Made by a program: the position numbers and the translations under genes | The notes under the pieces: generated by a model | What the model saw: only the letters and a program-made list of their open reading frames with translations | Databases searched by the model: none | Told to the model about the DNA's origin: nothing | Shown here: positions 52,528-61,712 of the stretch, piece by piece | Position numbering within the stretch: position 1 is the stretch's first letter | Layout: every line of letters starts with the position of its first letter | Assembly (NCBI GenBank): GCA_039029395.1 | Contig: JBCCGG010000018.1 | Coordinates: 36,977 to 100,976 of the forward strand | Length of the DNA: 64,000 nt | Source: JBCCGG01 sp039029395 | GTDB lineage: Bacteria; Pseudomonadota; Alphaproteobacteria; Kiloniellales; JAKSDN01 | Reading direction: 5' to 3'

Positions 52528-52989
52528 CTACAAAAAATCTCTCAACATCGCCACCAGCGGCGCGTCGGCCGGCGGCATGGGATAGTCGGCGAGGCGCACG
52601 GGGCGGACCCACTTGAGGCTCTGGCCCTCGAGCGGCGTCGGTTCGCCTTGCCAAACCCGGCAGAGGTAGAGGGGCATCAGCAGGTGGAAGTCCTCGTAGG
52701 CGTGGGAGGCGAAGGTGAAGGGCGCCAGACAGCTGCCCCGTGTGTCGATCGCGAGCTCTTCCTTGAGCTCGCGGATCAGCGCGTCTTCCGGCAGCTCGCC
52801 CGGGTTCACCTTGCCGCCGGGGAACTCCCACAAGCCCGCCATGGCTTTGCCCTCGGGGCGCTGGGCGATCAGCACCCGGCCGTCGATGTCGACCAGGGCG
52901 ACCGCGGCAACCAGCACGATTGGCAGACCTGCGGCCCCGGCGCGCTCGCCCGCCGCCCAGCAACCGCTGTCCTGCTCCGGGCCGGCCAT
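52528..52989 (-). CDS. mutT: 8-oxo-dGTP diphosphatase (Nudix)
   Basis: A 153-residue Nudix hydrolase that removes oxidised dGTP from the pool. The Nudix box is complete: GGKVNPGELPEDALIRELKEEL (read as GG-x5-E-x7-RELxEE). It is followed by ARPxxLAPFTFASHAYEDFH-type substrate strands and a C-terminal WVRPVRLADYPMPPAD, typical of MutT. It starts five bases after argJ ends and belongs to the ppiC-argJ-mutT unit, an order common in alphaproteobacteria. Confidence 0.9.
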   Translation of the reverse strand: MAGPEQDSGCWAAGERAGAAGLPIVLVAAVALVDIDGRVLIAQRPEGKAMAGLWEFPGGKVNPGELPEDALIRELKEELAIDTRGSCLAPFTFASHAYEDFHLLMPLYLCRVWQGEPTPLEGQSLKWVRPVRLADYPMPPADAPLVAMLRDFL

Positions 52990-52994
52990 GGCGC

Positions 52995-54227
52995 TTAGCT
53001 GCGATAGTCGGCGTTGATGTCGATGTAGCCGTGGGTCAGATCGCAGGTCCAGACCGTGGCCCGGCCCCGGCCGACCCCCACGTCTACGTCGATTTCGATC
53101 TCCCGGCCCTTCATGTGGTCGGCCACCGGCGCCTCGTCGTAGCCCGGCACGACCTCGCCCTTTTCGGCCACCGCGATACCGCCGATGGCGATCGCCAGGC
53201 GGTCCCGGTCGGCCTTCTCGCCGGCCTTGCCGACCGCCATCACGATACGCCCCCAGTTGGCGTCCTCGCCGGCGATCGCGGTCTTGACCAGGGGCGAATT
53301 GCCGATCGCCAGGCCGATGCGCCGGGCCGCCTTGGACGAGGCGGCGCCGGAGACCCGGATCGTGATGAACTTCTGGGCGCCCTCGCCGTCCTTGGCGACC
53401 TGCTGGGCCAGATCGACCAACAGGTCCTCCAACGCTGCCCGGAAGGGCTTGAGGCGCGGGTCGCCGGCCTCCGCGATCTTGGGGTGGCGGGCCTGGCCGC
53501 TGGCCGCCAGCAGCAGGGTGTCGCTGGTCGAGGTGTCGCCGTCCACGGTTATCGCGTTGAAGGAGCGGTCGGCGCCCCGGGCAATCAGCGGCTGGAGCAC
53601 GGCCGCCGGCAGCTTGGCGTCGGTGCAGACAAACGCCAGCATGGTCGCCATGTCCGGCGCGATCATGCCCGAGCCCTTGGCGATGCCGTTGATCGTTACC
53701 GGCGCGCCGCCGATCTCGGTCTGCCGGCTGGCGCCCTTAGGGAAGGTGTCGGTGGTCATGATCGCCTTGGCGGCCGCCGCCCAGGCGTCGCCGGACAAGT
53801 CGCGCTTGAGCGCCGGCAAGGCCGCCTTGACCCAGCCATCGGGCAGGGGCTCGCCGATCACCCCGGTCGAGGCGACCAAGACCTGCTTCTTGGGGCAGGC
53901 GAAGGCCTTGGCGGTGGCGTCCACCACGGTCTTGACCGCGTTCGCGCCGCGCTTGCCGGTGAAAGCGTTGGCGTTGCCCGAGTTGACCAGGATCGCCCGG
54001 GCCCGACCGCTGGGCAGCGCTGCCCGGCACCACTCGATCGGCGCCGAGGCGGTGAGCGAGCGGGTCAGCACCCCGGCCACGGTGGCGCGGGGCGCCAGCT
54101 CGATCAGGCAAACGTCCGTCCGGCCCCGGTACTTGATGCCGCAGGCCCGGGTCGCCAACCGTACTCCGGCGATCGCCGGCAGACGCGGAAAGGCGGCCGG
54201 CGCCAGCGGCGAGACCGGACCGGTCAT
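52995..54227 (-). CDS. argJ: Arginine biosynthesis bifunctional protein ArgJ
   Basis: A 410-residue ornithine acetyltransferase / N-acetylglutamate synthase that recycles the acetyl group in arginine synthesis. The autocleavage site is the threonine in KGSGMIAPDMATMLAFVCTD (family KGxGMIxPxMATML). Other signatures are ILVNSGNANAFTGKRG, VASTGVIGEPLP and VDGDTSTSDTLLL. The precursor is cut into alpha and beta chains at that Thr. It lies 29 bases after the foldase gene and 5 before mutT. Confidence 0.96.
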   Translation of the reverse strand: MTGPVSPLAPAAFPRLPAIAGVRLATRACGIKYRGRTDVCLIELAPRATVAGVLTRSLTASAPIEWCRAALPSGRARAILVNSGNANAFTGKRGANAVKTVVDATAKAFACPKKQVLVASTGVIGEPLPDGWVKAALPALKRDLSGDAWAAAAKAIMTTDTFPKGASRQTEIGGAPVTINGIAKGSGMIAPDMATMLAFVCTDAKLPAAVLQPLIARGADRSFNAITVDGDTSTSDTLLLAASGQARHPKIAEAGDPRLKPFRAALEDLLVDLAQQVAKDGEGAQKFITIRVSGAASSKAARRIGLAIGNSPLVKTAIAGEDANWGRIVMAVGKAGEKADRDRLAIAIGGIAVAEKGEVVPGYDEAPVADHMKGREIEIDVDVGVGRGRATVWTCDLTHGYIDINADYRS

Positions 54228-54256
54228 AGCTCCTCCCTTTGCTCCCTAGCGTCGGC

Positions 54257-55114
54257 TTACTGGGCGCTTTCCTCGGCCGCGCCGCCCTCAGCCTCGGCCT
54301 CTTCCGGCTGGGGCGTCAGGATCTCGATCTCGGCATTGTCCCGCAGGCCGGCGATAAGCTCGGCGAACTCGGCACGCGACGCCTCTTCGCGCAGCTGGGG
54401 CTCGACCTCTTCAAAGCTCGGCGGCGCCGTCTCGCGCTGATCCTCGGACTTGATCACGTGCCAGCCGAATTGGGTCTTCACCGGCTCCTTGGTGTAGGTG
54501 CCCGGTTCGAGCGCAAAGGCGGCGGTCGAGAACTCGGGCACCATCTGCCCCTCAGCGAAGTAGCCCAGATCGCCGCCCTGGGCCGAGGACGGCCCGGTCG
54601 AGCGCTCCTTGGCGAGCTCGGCGAAGTCGGCCCCGCCGTCGAGCTCGGCGATGATCTCCTTGGCGGTCTCCTCCTCGGGCACCAGGATGTGGCGCGCGTG
54701 GACCTCGCTCTTGGGCGGATTGGCGGCCAAGTACTCGTCGTAGGTCTCCCGCAGAGTCTCGTCGGTCACGCGTTTCTCCAGCTCGCGCTGCAGGTAGATC
54801 TCGCGCATCACGTCGCGCTTCAGGCTGGCAAGCCGGGTCTCGACCTCCTCGTCGTCGGCCAGGCCGGCATCGGCGGCGGCGCCGGTGATCAGCTCCAGGT
54901 CGACCAGGCGGTCGACCAAGGCGGGAAAGATCGCATCGATCTGAGACTGATACTGGGCCGGCAGGGCTTGCGCCGCCTCCATCACGTCGGAATGGTGAAT
55001 CTCCTTGCCGTTGACCGTTGCGACCAGGGGATCGTCTTCGGAATCCTGGGCCAGGACGGGCGTGGCGATCAACGCCAGGCCGAGGGCGGCCGTGGCAATT
55101 CGGGATAGGCTCAT
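54257..55114 (-). CDS. Parvulin-type peptidyl-prolyl isomerase, exported
   Basis: A 285-residue foldase. A signal peptide (residues about 1-22, LGLALIATPVLAQ) is followed by a SurA-like helical N-terminal part (VATVNGKEIHHSDVMEAA). The parvulin domain contains VHARHILVPEEETAKEI, GGDLGYFAEGQMVPEF, PVKTQFGWHVIKSEDQ. The acidic C-terminal tail (EEAEAEGGAAEESAQ) is unusual. It works in the periplasm on outer-membrane or secreted proteins. ATG 55114 starts the signal peptide. Divergent from secA. Confidence 0.9.
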   Translation of the reverse strand: MSLSRIATAALGLALIATPVLAQDSEDDPLVATVNGKEIHHSDVMEAAQALPAQYQSQIDAIFPALVDRLVDLELITGAAADAGLADDEEVETRLASLKRDVMREIYLQRELEKRVTDETLRETYDEYLAANPPKSEVHARHILVPEEETAKEIIAELDGGADFAELAKERSTGPSSAQGGDLGYFAEGQMVPEFSTAAFALEPGTYTKEPVKTQFGWHVIKSEDQRETAPPSFEEVEPQLREEASRAEFAELIAGLRDNAEIEILTPQPEEAEAEGGAAEESAQ

Positions 55115-55272
55115 TGGGAGGGCTCCTGTTGTCGTCCTTAGCGGCCCCTCGCCCAGGCGTTTCGGCGATTGGAAGAGCGGCTGTTCTGGCGGAATATCTA
55201 TACATAGCATCCCCGGCGAACAAGCCCGGCCCTGAACACCTCTGCGCGACCGGGCGCCGAGCGGCTGAATCG

Positions 55273-55301
55273 TTGACAGTTTCCCGCACGGCGCCTATGT
55301 G
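55273..55301 (+). promoter_or_regulatory. Sigma-70 promoter of secA
   Basis: TTGACA (55273-55278) and TATGTG (55296-55301) are 17 bases apart, about 110 bases before secA. The 298-base gap 55115-55412 also holds the promoter region of the exported isomerase on the other strand, and no gene. Confidence 0.6.
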
Positions 55302-55412
55302 TCAGGGGCCCTCCCAGGCACCAACTTTGCCAAGATTTAACCTTATCTTGGGATTGAAAGGTCCGCCGGGACGGTTTGTCGCGCGCATATTCCGTTTTCT
55401 CGCGAGGTTCAT

Positions 55413-58181
55413 ATGTTCGGTGCCATGGCCAAGCGGCTGTTCGGAACCGCCAACGATCGCTTCCTGGCCAAGCTCCACCGCACGGTCGATCAGATCAACG
55501 GGCTCGAAAAAGAGCTCGAGGCTATGAGCGACGAAGCGCTCAAGGCCCGCACCGAGTGGTTTCGCGGACGCCTGGACCAGGGCGAGACCTTGGACGACCT
55601 GCTGGTCGAGGCCTTCGCCACGGTGCGCGAAGCGGCCAAGCGGACGCTCGGCCAACGCCATTTCGACGTCCAGCTGCTGGGCGGCATGGTACTGCACAAA
55701 GGCATGATCTCGGAGATGAAGACCGGCGAGGGCAAGACCCTTGTGGCGACCCTGCCGGTTTACCTCAACGCGCTCACCGGCGAGGGCGTCCATGTGGTCA
55801 CGGTGAACGACTACCTGGCACAGCGCGACGCCGATTGGATGGGCCAGATCTACCAGTTCCTAGGCTTGAGCGTCGGCTGCATCGTGCACGGCCTGACCGA
55901 TCCGGAGCGGCGCGCCGCCTACCGGTCCGACGTGACCTATGGCACCAACAACGAGTTCGGCTTCGACTATCTGCGCGACAACATGAAGCAGCGCCTGGAG
56001 GACATGGCCCAGCGCACGTTTCACTACGCTATCGTCGACGAAGTCGATTCGATCCTGATCGACGAGGCGCGCACGCCGCTGATCATCTCCGGCCCGGCCG
56101 AGGACTCCTCCCAGCTCTACATCGCGGCCAACAAGCTGATCCCCAATCTCGGCGAGGACGACTACGAGAAGGACGAGAAGCAGCGCGCGGTGACCCTGAC
56201 CGAGAGCGGCGCCGAGCATATCGAGCAGCTGTTGACCGAGGCCGAGCTGCTCGAACACGGCTCGCTCTACGACATTCACAACATCTCCCTGGTGCACCAC
56301 GTCAATCAGGCGCTCAAAGCCCACAAGCTGTTCCAGCGGGATACCGACTACCTGGTCAAGGACGGCAAGGTGGTGATCATCGACGAGTTCACTGGGCGCA
56401 TGATGGAGGGCCGGCGCTACTCGGACGGCCTGCACCAGGCGCTCGAGGCCAAGGAAGGGGTGGCGATCCAACAGGAGAACCAGACCCTGGCGGCGATCAC
56501 CTTCCAGAACTACTTCCGGCTCTATCCCAAGCTTGCAGGCATGACCGGCACGGCCATGACCGAGGCCTCGGAGTTCATCGACATTTACGGCCTGGAGGTC
56601 ATCGAGATCCCGACCAACGTGCCCTTCGTGCGCGACGACGAGGACGACGAGGTCTACAGAACGGCCGAGGAAAAGAACAAGGCGATCATCGAGCTGATCG
56701 AGGACTGCCAGAGCCGCCAGCAGCCCATGCTGGTCGGCACCGTGTCGATCGAGAAGTCCGAGCATCTCTCGGCCCTCTTGAAGAAGCGCAAGGTGCCCCA
56801 CCAGGTGCTCAACGCTCGCTACCACGAGCAGGAAGCCTTCATCATCGCCCAGGCCGGCGCGCCGGGCGGCGTGACGATCGCCACCAACATGGCCGGCCGC
56901 GGCACCGACATCCAGCTCGGCGGCAACGTCGACATGCGCATCAAGCAGGAAGCCGACGCGATCGAGGACGAGGCCGAGCGCAAGCGCATGACCGCCAAGA
57001 TCGAGACCGAGGTGGCGGCCAACCGGGAGATCGTGCTGAAAGCCGGCGGACTTTGCGTGATCGGCACCGAGCGCCACGAGAGCCGGCGCATCGACAACCA
57101 GCTGCGCGGCCGTTCGGGCCGCCAGGGCGATCCGGGGCGCTCGCGCTTCTATCTGTCGCTGGAAGACGACCTGATGCGCATCTTCGGCTCCGAACGCATG
57201 GACGGCATGCTGCGCAAGCTGGGCCTCCAGGAGGGCGAGGCGATCGTCCACCCCTGGATCAACAAGGCGCTGGAAAAGGCCCAAAAGAAGGTCGAGGCGC
57301 GCAACTTCGAGATGCGCAAGCACGTGCTTAAGTACGACGACGTGATGAACGACCAGCGCAAGGTGGTCTACGAGCAGCGCCGGGACCTGATGCAGCTCGA
57401 GGACGTGCACGATACGGTCACCGAGATGCGCCACCAGACGATCGACGATCTGGTCACCCGCTGCATTCCGGAAAAGGCCTATGCCGAGCAGTGGGACATC
57501 CATGGCCTCCATGAGGAGACCATGCGCTTGCTCGGGCTCGACCTGCCGGTCCAGGACTGGGCCAAGGAAGAAGGCATCGCCGACCAGGAGATCCGCGAGC
57601 GCCTACACGAGGCTTCGGATAAGAAGATGGCCGCGAAAACGGCGAACTACGGGCCCGAGATCATGCGCATGGCGGAAAAGCAGATTCTGCTGCATATCCT
57701 GGACACCCAGTGGAAGGACCACCTGCTGTCCCTCGACCACCTGCGCCAGGGCATCAACTGGCGGGCGCTGGCCCAGCGCGACCCGCTGATCGAGTACAAG
57801 CGCGAGGCCTTCAACCTGTTCGAGGAATTGCTCGGCGAGGTGCGCGCCGAGACCACCCAGCACCTCTCGAACCTGGAGATCCGGGTGATGGATCCGGCCG
57901 CCATGGCGCCGCCGCCAGTCGACGTCCAAGGCACCGCCGAGCTACGCCAAGACCCGGCCATGGTCGGCGCCGCCGAGGTCGAGACCGTCGGCGCCGGCGC
58001 CTCGGCCCCGCCCCCGCCGCCCCGGCCCGAACCGCCCAAGGCCCAACCGGTCGTACGCAAGGTCACCGCCGAGGGCTTTAACCCGGCTGACACCTCGACT
58101 TGGGGCAAGGTCCCGCGCAACGCGCCCTGCCCATGCGGCTCAGGCAAGAAGTTCAAGCAATGCCACGGCAAGGTGGTGTGA
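55413..58181 (+). CDS. secA: Preprotein translocase ATPase SecA
   Basis: A 922-residue motor that drives proteins through SecYEG. NBD1 Walker A region is EMKTGEGKTLVATLPVYL, with DEVDSILIDEARTPL as Walker B and YGTNNEFGFDYLRDNM. The NBD2 motifs are VGTVSIEKSEHLSALLKK and TNMAGRGTDIQLGGN. The C-terminal tail is proline-rich and ends in the zinc-binding CPCGSGKKFKQCHG that contacts SecB. Length is standard. ATG 55413 with no strong upstream alternative. Confidence 0.98.
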   Translation: MFGAMAKRLFGTANDRFLAKLHRTVDQINGLEKELEAMSDEALKARTEWFRGRLDQGETLDDLLVEAFATVREAAKRTLGQRHFDVQLLGGMVLHKGMISEMKTGEGKTLVATLPVYLNALTGEGVHVVTVNDYLAQRDADWMGQIYQFLGLSVGCIVHGLTDPERRAAYRSDVTYGTNNEFGFDYLRDNMKQRLEDMAQRTFHYAIVDEVDSILIDEARTPLIISGPAEDSSQLYIAANKLIPNLGEDDYEKDEKQRAVTLTESGAEHIEQLLTEAELLEHGSLYDIHNISLVHHVNQALKAHKLFQRDTDYLVKDGKVVIIDEFTGRMMEGRRYSDGLHQALEAKEGVAIQQENQTLAAITFQNYFRLYPKLAGMTGTAMTEASEFIDIYGLEVIEIPTNVPFVRDDEDDEVYRTAEEKNKAIIELIEDCQSRQQPMLVGTVSIEKSEHLSALLKKRKVPHQVLNARYHEQEAFIIAQAGAPGGVTIATNMAGRGTDIQLGGNVDMRIKQEADAIEDEAERKRMTAKIETEVAANREIVLKAGGLCVIGTERHESRRIDNQLRGRSGRQGDPGRSRFYLSLEDDLMRIFGSERMDGMLRKLGLQEGEAIVHPWINKALEKAQKKVEARNFEMRKHVLKYDDVMNDQRKVVYEQRRDLMQLEDVHDTVTEMRHQTIDDLVTRCIPEKAYAEQWDIHGLHEETMRLLGLDLPVQDWAKEEGIADQEIRERLHEASDKKMAAKTANYGPEIMRMAEKQILLHILDTQWKDHLLSLDHLRQGINWRALAQRDPLIEYKREAFNLFEELLGEVRAETTQHLSNLEIRVMDPAAMAPPPVDVQGTAELRQDPAMVGAAEVETVGAGASAPPPPPRPEPPKAQPVVRKVTAEGFNPADTSTWGKVPRNAPCPCGSGKKFKQCHGKVV

Positions 58182-58200
58182 CGGGCGGGATAGAGAACGC

Positions 58201-59406
58201 CTACTTTCCCGCCCGCGCCAAGTTCATGTAGCCGTCCCGCGTCTGCGGCAGCTTGCGGTCGAGCAAGCGCCCGGCGATCACAGTGCGCAGGATCTGGGCC
58301 GTGCCGCCGCCGATCGTGAACATGCGGGCATCGCGCAACATGCGCTCCAAGGGATTGGCGCGGCTGTAGCCGGCGGCGCCGAACATTTGCAGCGCGTCGC
58401 TGGTCACCTTGATCGCCATCTCCGAGGCGAAGACCTTGGCTTGGGCGGCTTGGGTGGCGTCCGGGAAGCCTTCGTCGCCGACCGAGGCAGCCGCCTGGTG
58501 CACCAGGGCGCGGGCAGCGGAGAGCTGGATCGACATGTCGGCCAGCATCCATTGCAGGCCCTGAAACTCGCAGATCGGCCGGCCGAACTGCTCGCGCTCC
58601 TGGCTGTAGGCGAGCGCTTTCTCATAAGAGCCCGCGGCCAAGCCTAGCGCTACCGTGGCGGCGCCGACCCGCTGGCCGTTGTAAGCGGTCATCAGGCTGG
58701 CGAAGCCGCGACGCAATCCGGCCGGCGGCATCACCAGGCGCTCGGGGGCCAAGATTAGGTCCTCGAAGAGGATCTCGGTCTCCGGAATGCCACGCAGGCC
58801 CATGGTCGGCTCGCGCTTGCCGACCCGCAGGCCCTCGGCTTCGTCGCGCACGGCAATGAAGCCGCCGATGCCCTGGTCCAAGCCGTCGTCGAACACCCGG
58901 GCGAAGATCAGATGCAGGCGCGAGACGCCGCCGCCGGTGATCCAGTGCTTTTTGCCGTTGATCACATAGGATCCGTCGGCCCGGCGCTCGGCCCGCGTGG
59001 TCATCTCAGTGGCCGCGCTGCCGGCGCCCGGCTCGGTGATGCAGATCGCCGGCTTGTCGCCGTCCAGCACCAACTCGGCCGCCAGGCGTTTCTGGTCTTC
59101 CGAGCCGTAGGCCATGATGGCGCCGACCGCGCCCATGTTGGCCTCGACCGCAATGCGCCCGGTGACGCCGCAGACCTTGGCCATCTCCTCGATCACCAGG
59201 GTGGTCTCCAGATAACCGAGCCCCTGGCCGCCGTAGGCCTGGGGGATGGTCATGCCGAAGAAGCCGGCCTCTTTCAGCGCGGCAACGTTATCCCAAGGAT
59301 AGGCTTCGCTCTTGTCGACCTCGGCCGCGCGCGGCGCGATCGTGCCTTCGGCGAGCGCCCGAGCACGGGCCTGCAGATCCAACTGTTCGGCGGTCAGCGC
59401 AGTCAT
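58201..59406 (-). CDS. Acyl-CoA dehydrogenase
   Basis: A 401-residue FAD enzyme oxidising acyl-CoA to enoyl-CoA. The FAD-contact motifs are CITEPGAGSAATEMTT and KHWITGGGVSRLHLIF. The C-terminal half has YSQEREQFGRPICEFQGLQW and LQMFGAAGYSRANPLERML, with the usual catalytic region further on (TIGGGTAQILRTVIAGR). The substrate chain length cannot be read. ATG 59406 begins the protein; upstream frame is low-complexity shadow. Five bases after accA on the same strand, so probably co-transcribed. Convergent with secA. Confidence 0.9.
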   Translation of the reverse strand: MTALTAEQLDLQARARALAEGTIAPRAAEVDKSEAYPWDNVAALKEAGFFGMTIPQAYGGQGLGYLETTLVIEEMAKVCGVTGRIAVEANMGAVGAIMAYGSEDQKRLAAELVLDGDKPAICITEPGAGSAATEMTTRAERRADGSYVINGKKHWITGGGVSRLHLIFARVFDDGLDQGIGGFIAVRDEAEGLRVGKREPTMGLRGIPETEILFEDLILAPERLVMPPAGLRRGFASLMTAYNGQRVGAATVALGLAAGSYEKALAYSQEREQFGRPICEFQGLQWMLADMSIQLSAARALVHQAAASVGDEGFPDATQAAQAKVFASEMAIKVTSDALQMFGAAGYSRANPLERMLRDARMFTIGGGTAQILRTVIAGRLLDRKLPQTRDGYMNLARAGK

Positions 59407-59411
59407 AGCGG

Positions 59412-60368
59412 TTACGTCAGTCCCTTGCTGCCCATCTTCAAAAACTTCTCCCGGCGGCTCGCCCGCACGCCGTTGGCGTCCTCGGCGCGCAGATCCGCCA
59501 GCGCCGCCTTGACCCGCTCGCCGACCGCCTCGACCGTCGCCTCTTTGTCCCGGTGGGCGCCGCCGAGGGGCTCGTCCACGACCTCGTCGATCACGCCCAG
59601 CTTGGCCAGATCCTGGGCGGTCAGCTTGAGGGCTTCGGCCGCCTCCTTGGCCTGCTCGCCGCTGCGCCACAGGATCGAGGCGCAGCCCTCGGGCGAGATC
59701 ACAGAGTAGACCGCGTGCTCGAGCATGACCACGTGGTTGGCGGCGGCCAGCGCGATCGCGCCGCCCGAGCCACCCTCGCCGATCACCACCGAGACCAGGG
59801 GAACTTTGAGGGAAAGACAGGTTTCGATGCAGGACGCGATCGCCTCGGCCTGGCCGCGCTCCTCGGCGCCGATCCCCGGATAGGCACCCGGGGTATCCAC
59901 CAGCGTCACGACCGGCAGACCGAAACGCTCGGCCAGGCGCATCAGGCGCTCGGCCTTGCGGTAGCCCTCGGGCCGGGCCATGCCGAAGTTGTGCTGGACC
60001 CGCTTGGTGGTGTCGGCGCCCTTCTCGTGGCCGAGCACCATCACCGTCTGCCCGTCCAGACGCCCAAGACCACCCATGATCGCCCGGTCCTCGGCAAAGG
60101 CGCGGTCGCCGGCCAGGGGGGTGAAGTCTTCAATCAGACCATTCACGTAATCGGTGAAGTGGGGCCGCTCGGGATGGCGCGCCACCTGGGTCTTTTGCCA
60201 GGCATCGAGCTTGGCGTAGGTCTGCTTGAGGAGCCGCTCTGACTTGGTCTTAAGGCGCGCGACCTCCTCGGCGATGTTGACCTCGCCGTCGTCGGTCAGG
60301 TGCCGCAGCTCCTCGATCTTGCCTTCAAGCTCGGCGATCGGTTTTTCGAAATCTAGGTACGTCTGCAT
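59412..60368 (-). CDS. accA: Acetyl-CoA carboxylase carboxyltransferase subunit alpha
   Basis: A 318-residue carboxyltransferase subunit that, with AccD, makes malonyl-CoA for fatty acid synthesis. It opens TYLDFEKPIAELEGKIEEL, the family N-terminus, and carries VLGHEKGADTTKRVQHNFGM, GLPVVTLVDTPGAYPGIGAEE and VIGEGGSGGAIALAAANHV, which form the oxyanion pockets. Length is standard. ATG 60368 begins the homology. Confidence 0.96.
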   Translation of the reverse strand: MQTYLDFEKPIAELEGKIEELRHLTDDGEVNIAEEVARLKTKSERLLKQTYAKLDAWQKTQVARHPERPHFTDYVNGLIEDFTPLAGDRAFAEDRAIMGGLGRLDGQTVMVLGHEKGADTTKRVQHNFGMARPEGYRKAERLMRLAERFGLPVVTLVDTPGAYPGIGAEERGQAEAIASCIETCLSLKVPLVSVVIGEGGSGGAIALAAANHVVMLEHAVYSVISPEGCASILWRSGEQAKEAAEALKLTAQDLAKLGVIDEVVDEPLGGAHRDKEATVEAVGERVKAALADLRAEDANGVRASRREKFLKMGSKGLT

Positions 60369-60539
60369 GGCTCGAGTCTCTAGCACAGGCCCTCGGGCTT
60401 GGCGAACCCAAAGAGTAGGGAGAAAAGGCCCCTAGAGCTTATCCTGGTAGGTCATGGCGCCGATCAGCCGCACGAGGACCTTGCCGGCGGGGCGCCGCTG
60501 ATCGAGCCCACGCGGCTGGCGGCGTCAACGGCGCCCGGC

Positions 60540-60568
60540 TTGACAGGCTGGCGCCGCCTGATCATTCT
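60540..60568 (+). promoter_or_regulatory. Putative promoter of the thiamin-riboswitch operon
   Basis: TTGACA (60540-60545) and CATTCT (60563-60568) are spaced 17 bases apart, so transcription would begin close to 60575, right at the start of the riboswitch. The -10 box matches only half of the consensus. Confidence 0.45.
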
Positions 60569-60576
60569 GCCGCCCG

Positions 60577-60672
60577 TTCCTAGGGGAGCCCCAGTGGGCT
60601 GAGAGACCGTGGATCCGATCATCCGCGGTGACCCTTAGAACCTGATCCGGGTAATTCCGGCGCAGGGAACGG
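60577..60672 (+). ncRNA. Thiamin pyrophosphate riboswitch (THI box)
   Basis: The conserved TPP-sensing core is plain: GGGGAGCCCC at 60583-60592, then GGGCTGAGAG starting 60596 with TGAGA, then ACCCTTAGAACCTGATC (60631-60647), then GGGTAATTCCGGCGCAGGGAAC (60650-60671). These are the P2/J helix and P4/P5 elements that bind the pyrimidine and pyrophosphate. It controls the ThiY-like and TenA genes downstream, 90 bases before the first start; repression by thiamin pyrophosphate is expected. Confidence 0.95.
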
Positions 60673-60758
60673 AACCGCGAGACAGACGAAGCCCCGCGCC
60701 CTCCCCCGCCCCGACCTGGATCCTTGGCAGCGTTTTGATGACCGCAAAGGATTCGGAT

Positions 60759-61712
60759 ATGGCTAAGCACATAAGCACTAAACTGATCGCTCTGACACTC
60801 GCGCTGACCCTCGGCCTGGCCGCCGGCGGCGCCCGGGCCGAGAAGCTCACCGTCATGCTCGACTGGTTCGTCAACCCGGACCACGGCCCCCTGGTGGTCG
60901 CCCTTGAGAAGGGTTTTTTCAAGGAGGCCGGCTTGGAGGTCGAGCTGATCGAGCCGGCCGACCCCAACGACCCGCCCAAGCTGGTTGCTGCCGGCAAGGC
61001 GCCCCTGGCGGTCTCCTATCAGCCCCAGCTGCACATCCAGGCCGCCGCCGGCTTGCCCCTGACCCGCATCGGAACCCTGGTGGCCACCCCGCTGACCACC
61101 CTGCTGACCTTGAAGGACGGCCCGGTCAAGACGATCGCCGACCTGAAGGGTCGAAAGGTGGGCTACTCGGTCGGCGGCTTCGAGCAGGCAATCCTCAAGG
61201 CCATGCTGGCAACCGAGGGCCTGAGCCTGGACGACGTCACCCTGATCAACGTCAACTTCTCGCTTAGCCCCTCTTTGCTCAGCAAACAGGTTGACGCGGT
61301 GATCGGCGCCTATCGCAACTTTGAGCTCAACCAGCTGGACATCGAAGGCCATCCGGGCCGGGCTTTCTACGTGGAGGAGCATGGCGTGCCGCCCTACGAC
61401 GAACTGATCATCGTCGCCAACAGCGCGAAGCTCGACGACAAGCGCCTGAAGCCCTTCATGGCCGCCCTGGAGCGCGGCGTGCAGTACCTGGTCAATCACC
61501 CGGAGGAGTCTTGGAAGCTCTTCGCCGGCTACAAGGCGGGGCTCGACGACGAGCTCAACCGGCGCGCCTGGAAGGACACCCTGCCCCGCTTCGCGCTGAG
61601 GCCGTCCGCGCTCGATAAGGCGCGCTTCGAGGCCTTCGCCAAGTTCCTCCAGGCCGAAAAGGTGATCGAATCGAGCCCGCCGCTCGACAGCTACGCGATC
61701 GCCCTGCCGTGA
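60759..61712 (+). CDS. ThiY/NMT1-like thiamin-pyrimidine ABC binding protein
   Basis: A 317-residue exported binding protein. A signal peptide (about 1-27, ending GGARA) precedes KLTVMLDWFVNPDHGPLVVA, then LEKGFFKEAGLEVELIEPAD, the NMT1/ThiY opening. Members bind N-formyl-4-amino-5-aminomethyl-2-methylpyrimidine (FAMP) for thiamin salvage. ATG 60759 follows AAAGGA; earlier TTG and ATG codons at 60735 and 60738 lack a site. The usual ThiX and ThiZ permease and ATPase partners are not in the next genes. It is coupled to tenA by a GTGA overlap. Confidence 0.87.
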   Translation: MAKHISTKLIALTLALTLGLAAGGARAEKLTVMLDWFVNPDHGPLVVALEKGFFKEAGLEVELIEPADPNDPPKLVAAGKAPLAVSYQPQLHIQAAAGLPLTRIGTLVATPLTTLLTLKDGPVKTIADLKGRKVGYSVGGFEQAILKAMLATEGLSLDDVTLINVNFSLSPSLLSKQVDAVIGAYRNFELNQLDIEGHPGRAFYVEEHGVPPYDELIIVANSAKLDDKRLKPFMAALERGVQYLVNHPEESWKLFAGYKAGLDDELNRRAWKDTLPRFALRPSALDKARFEAFAKFLQAEKVIESSPPLDSYAIALP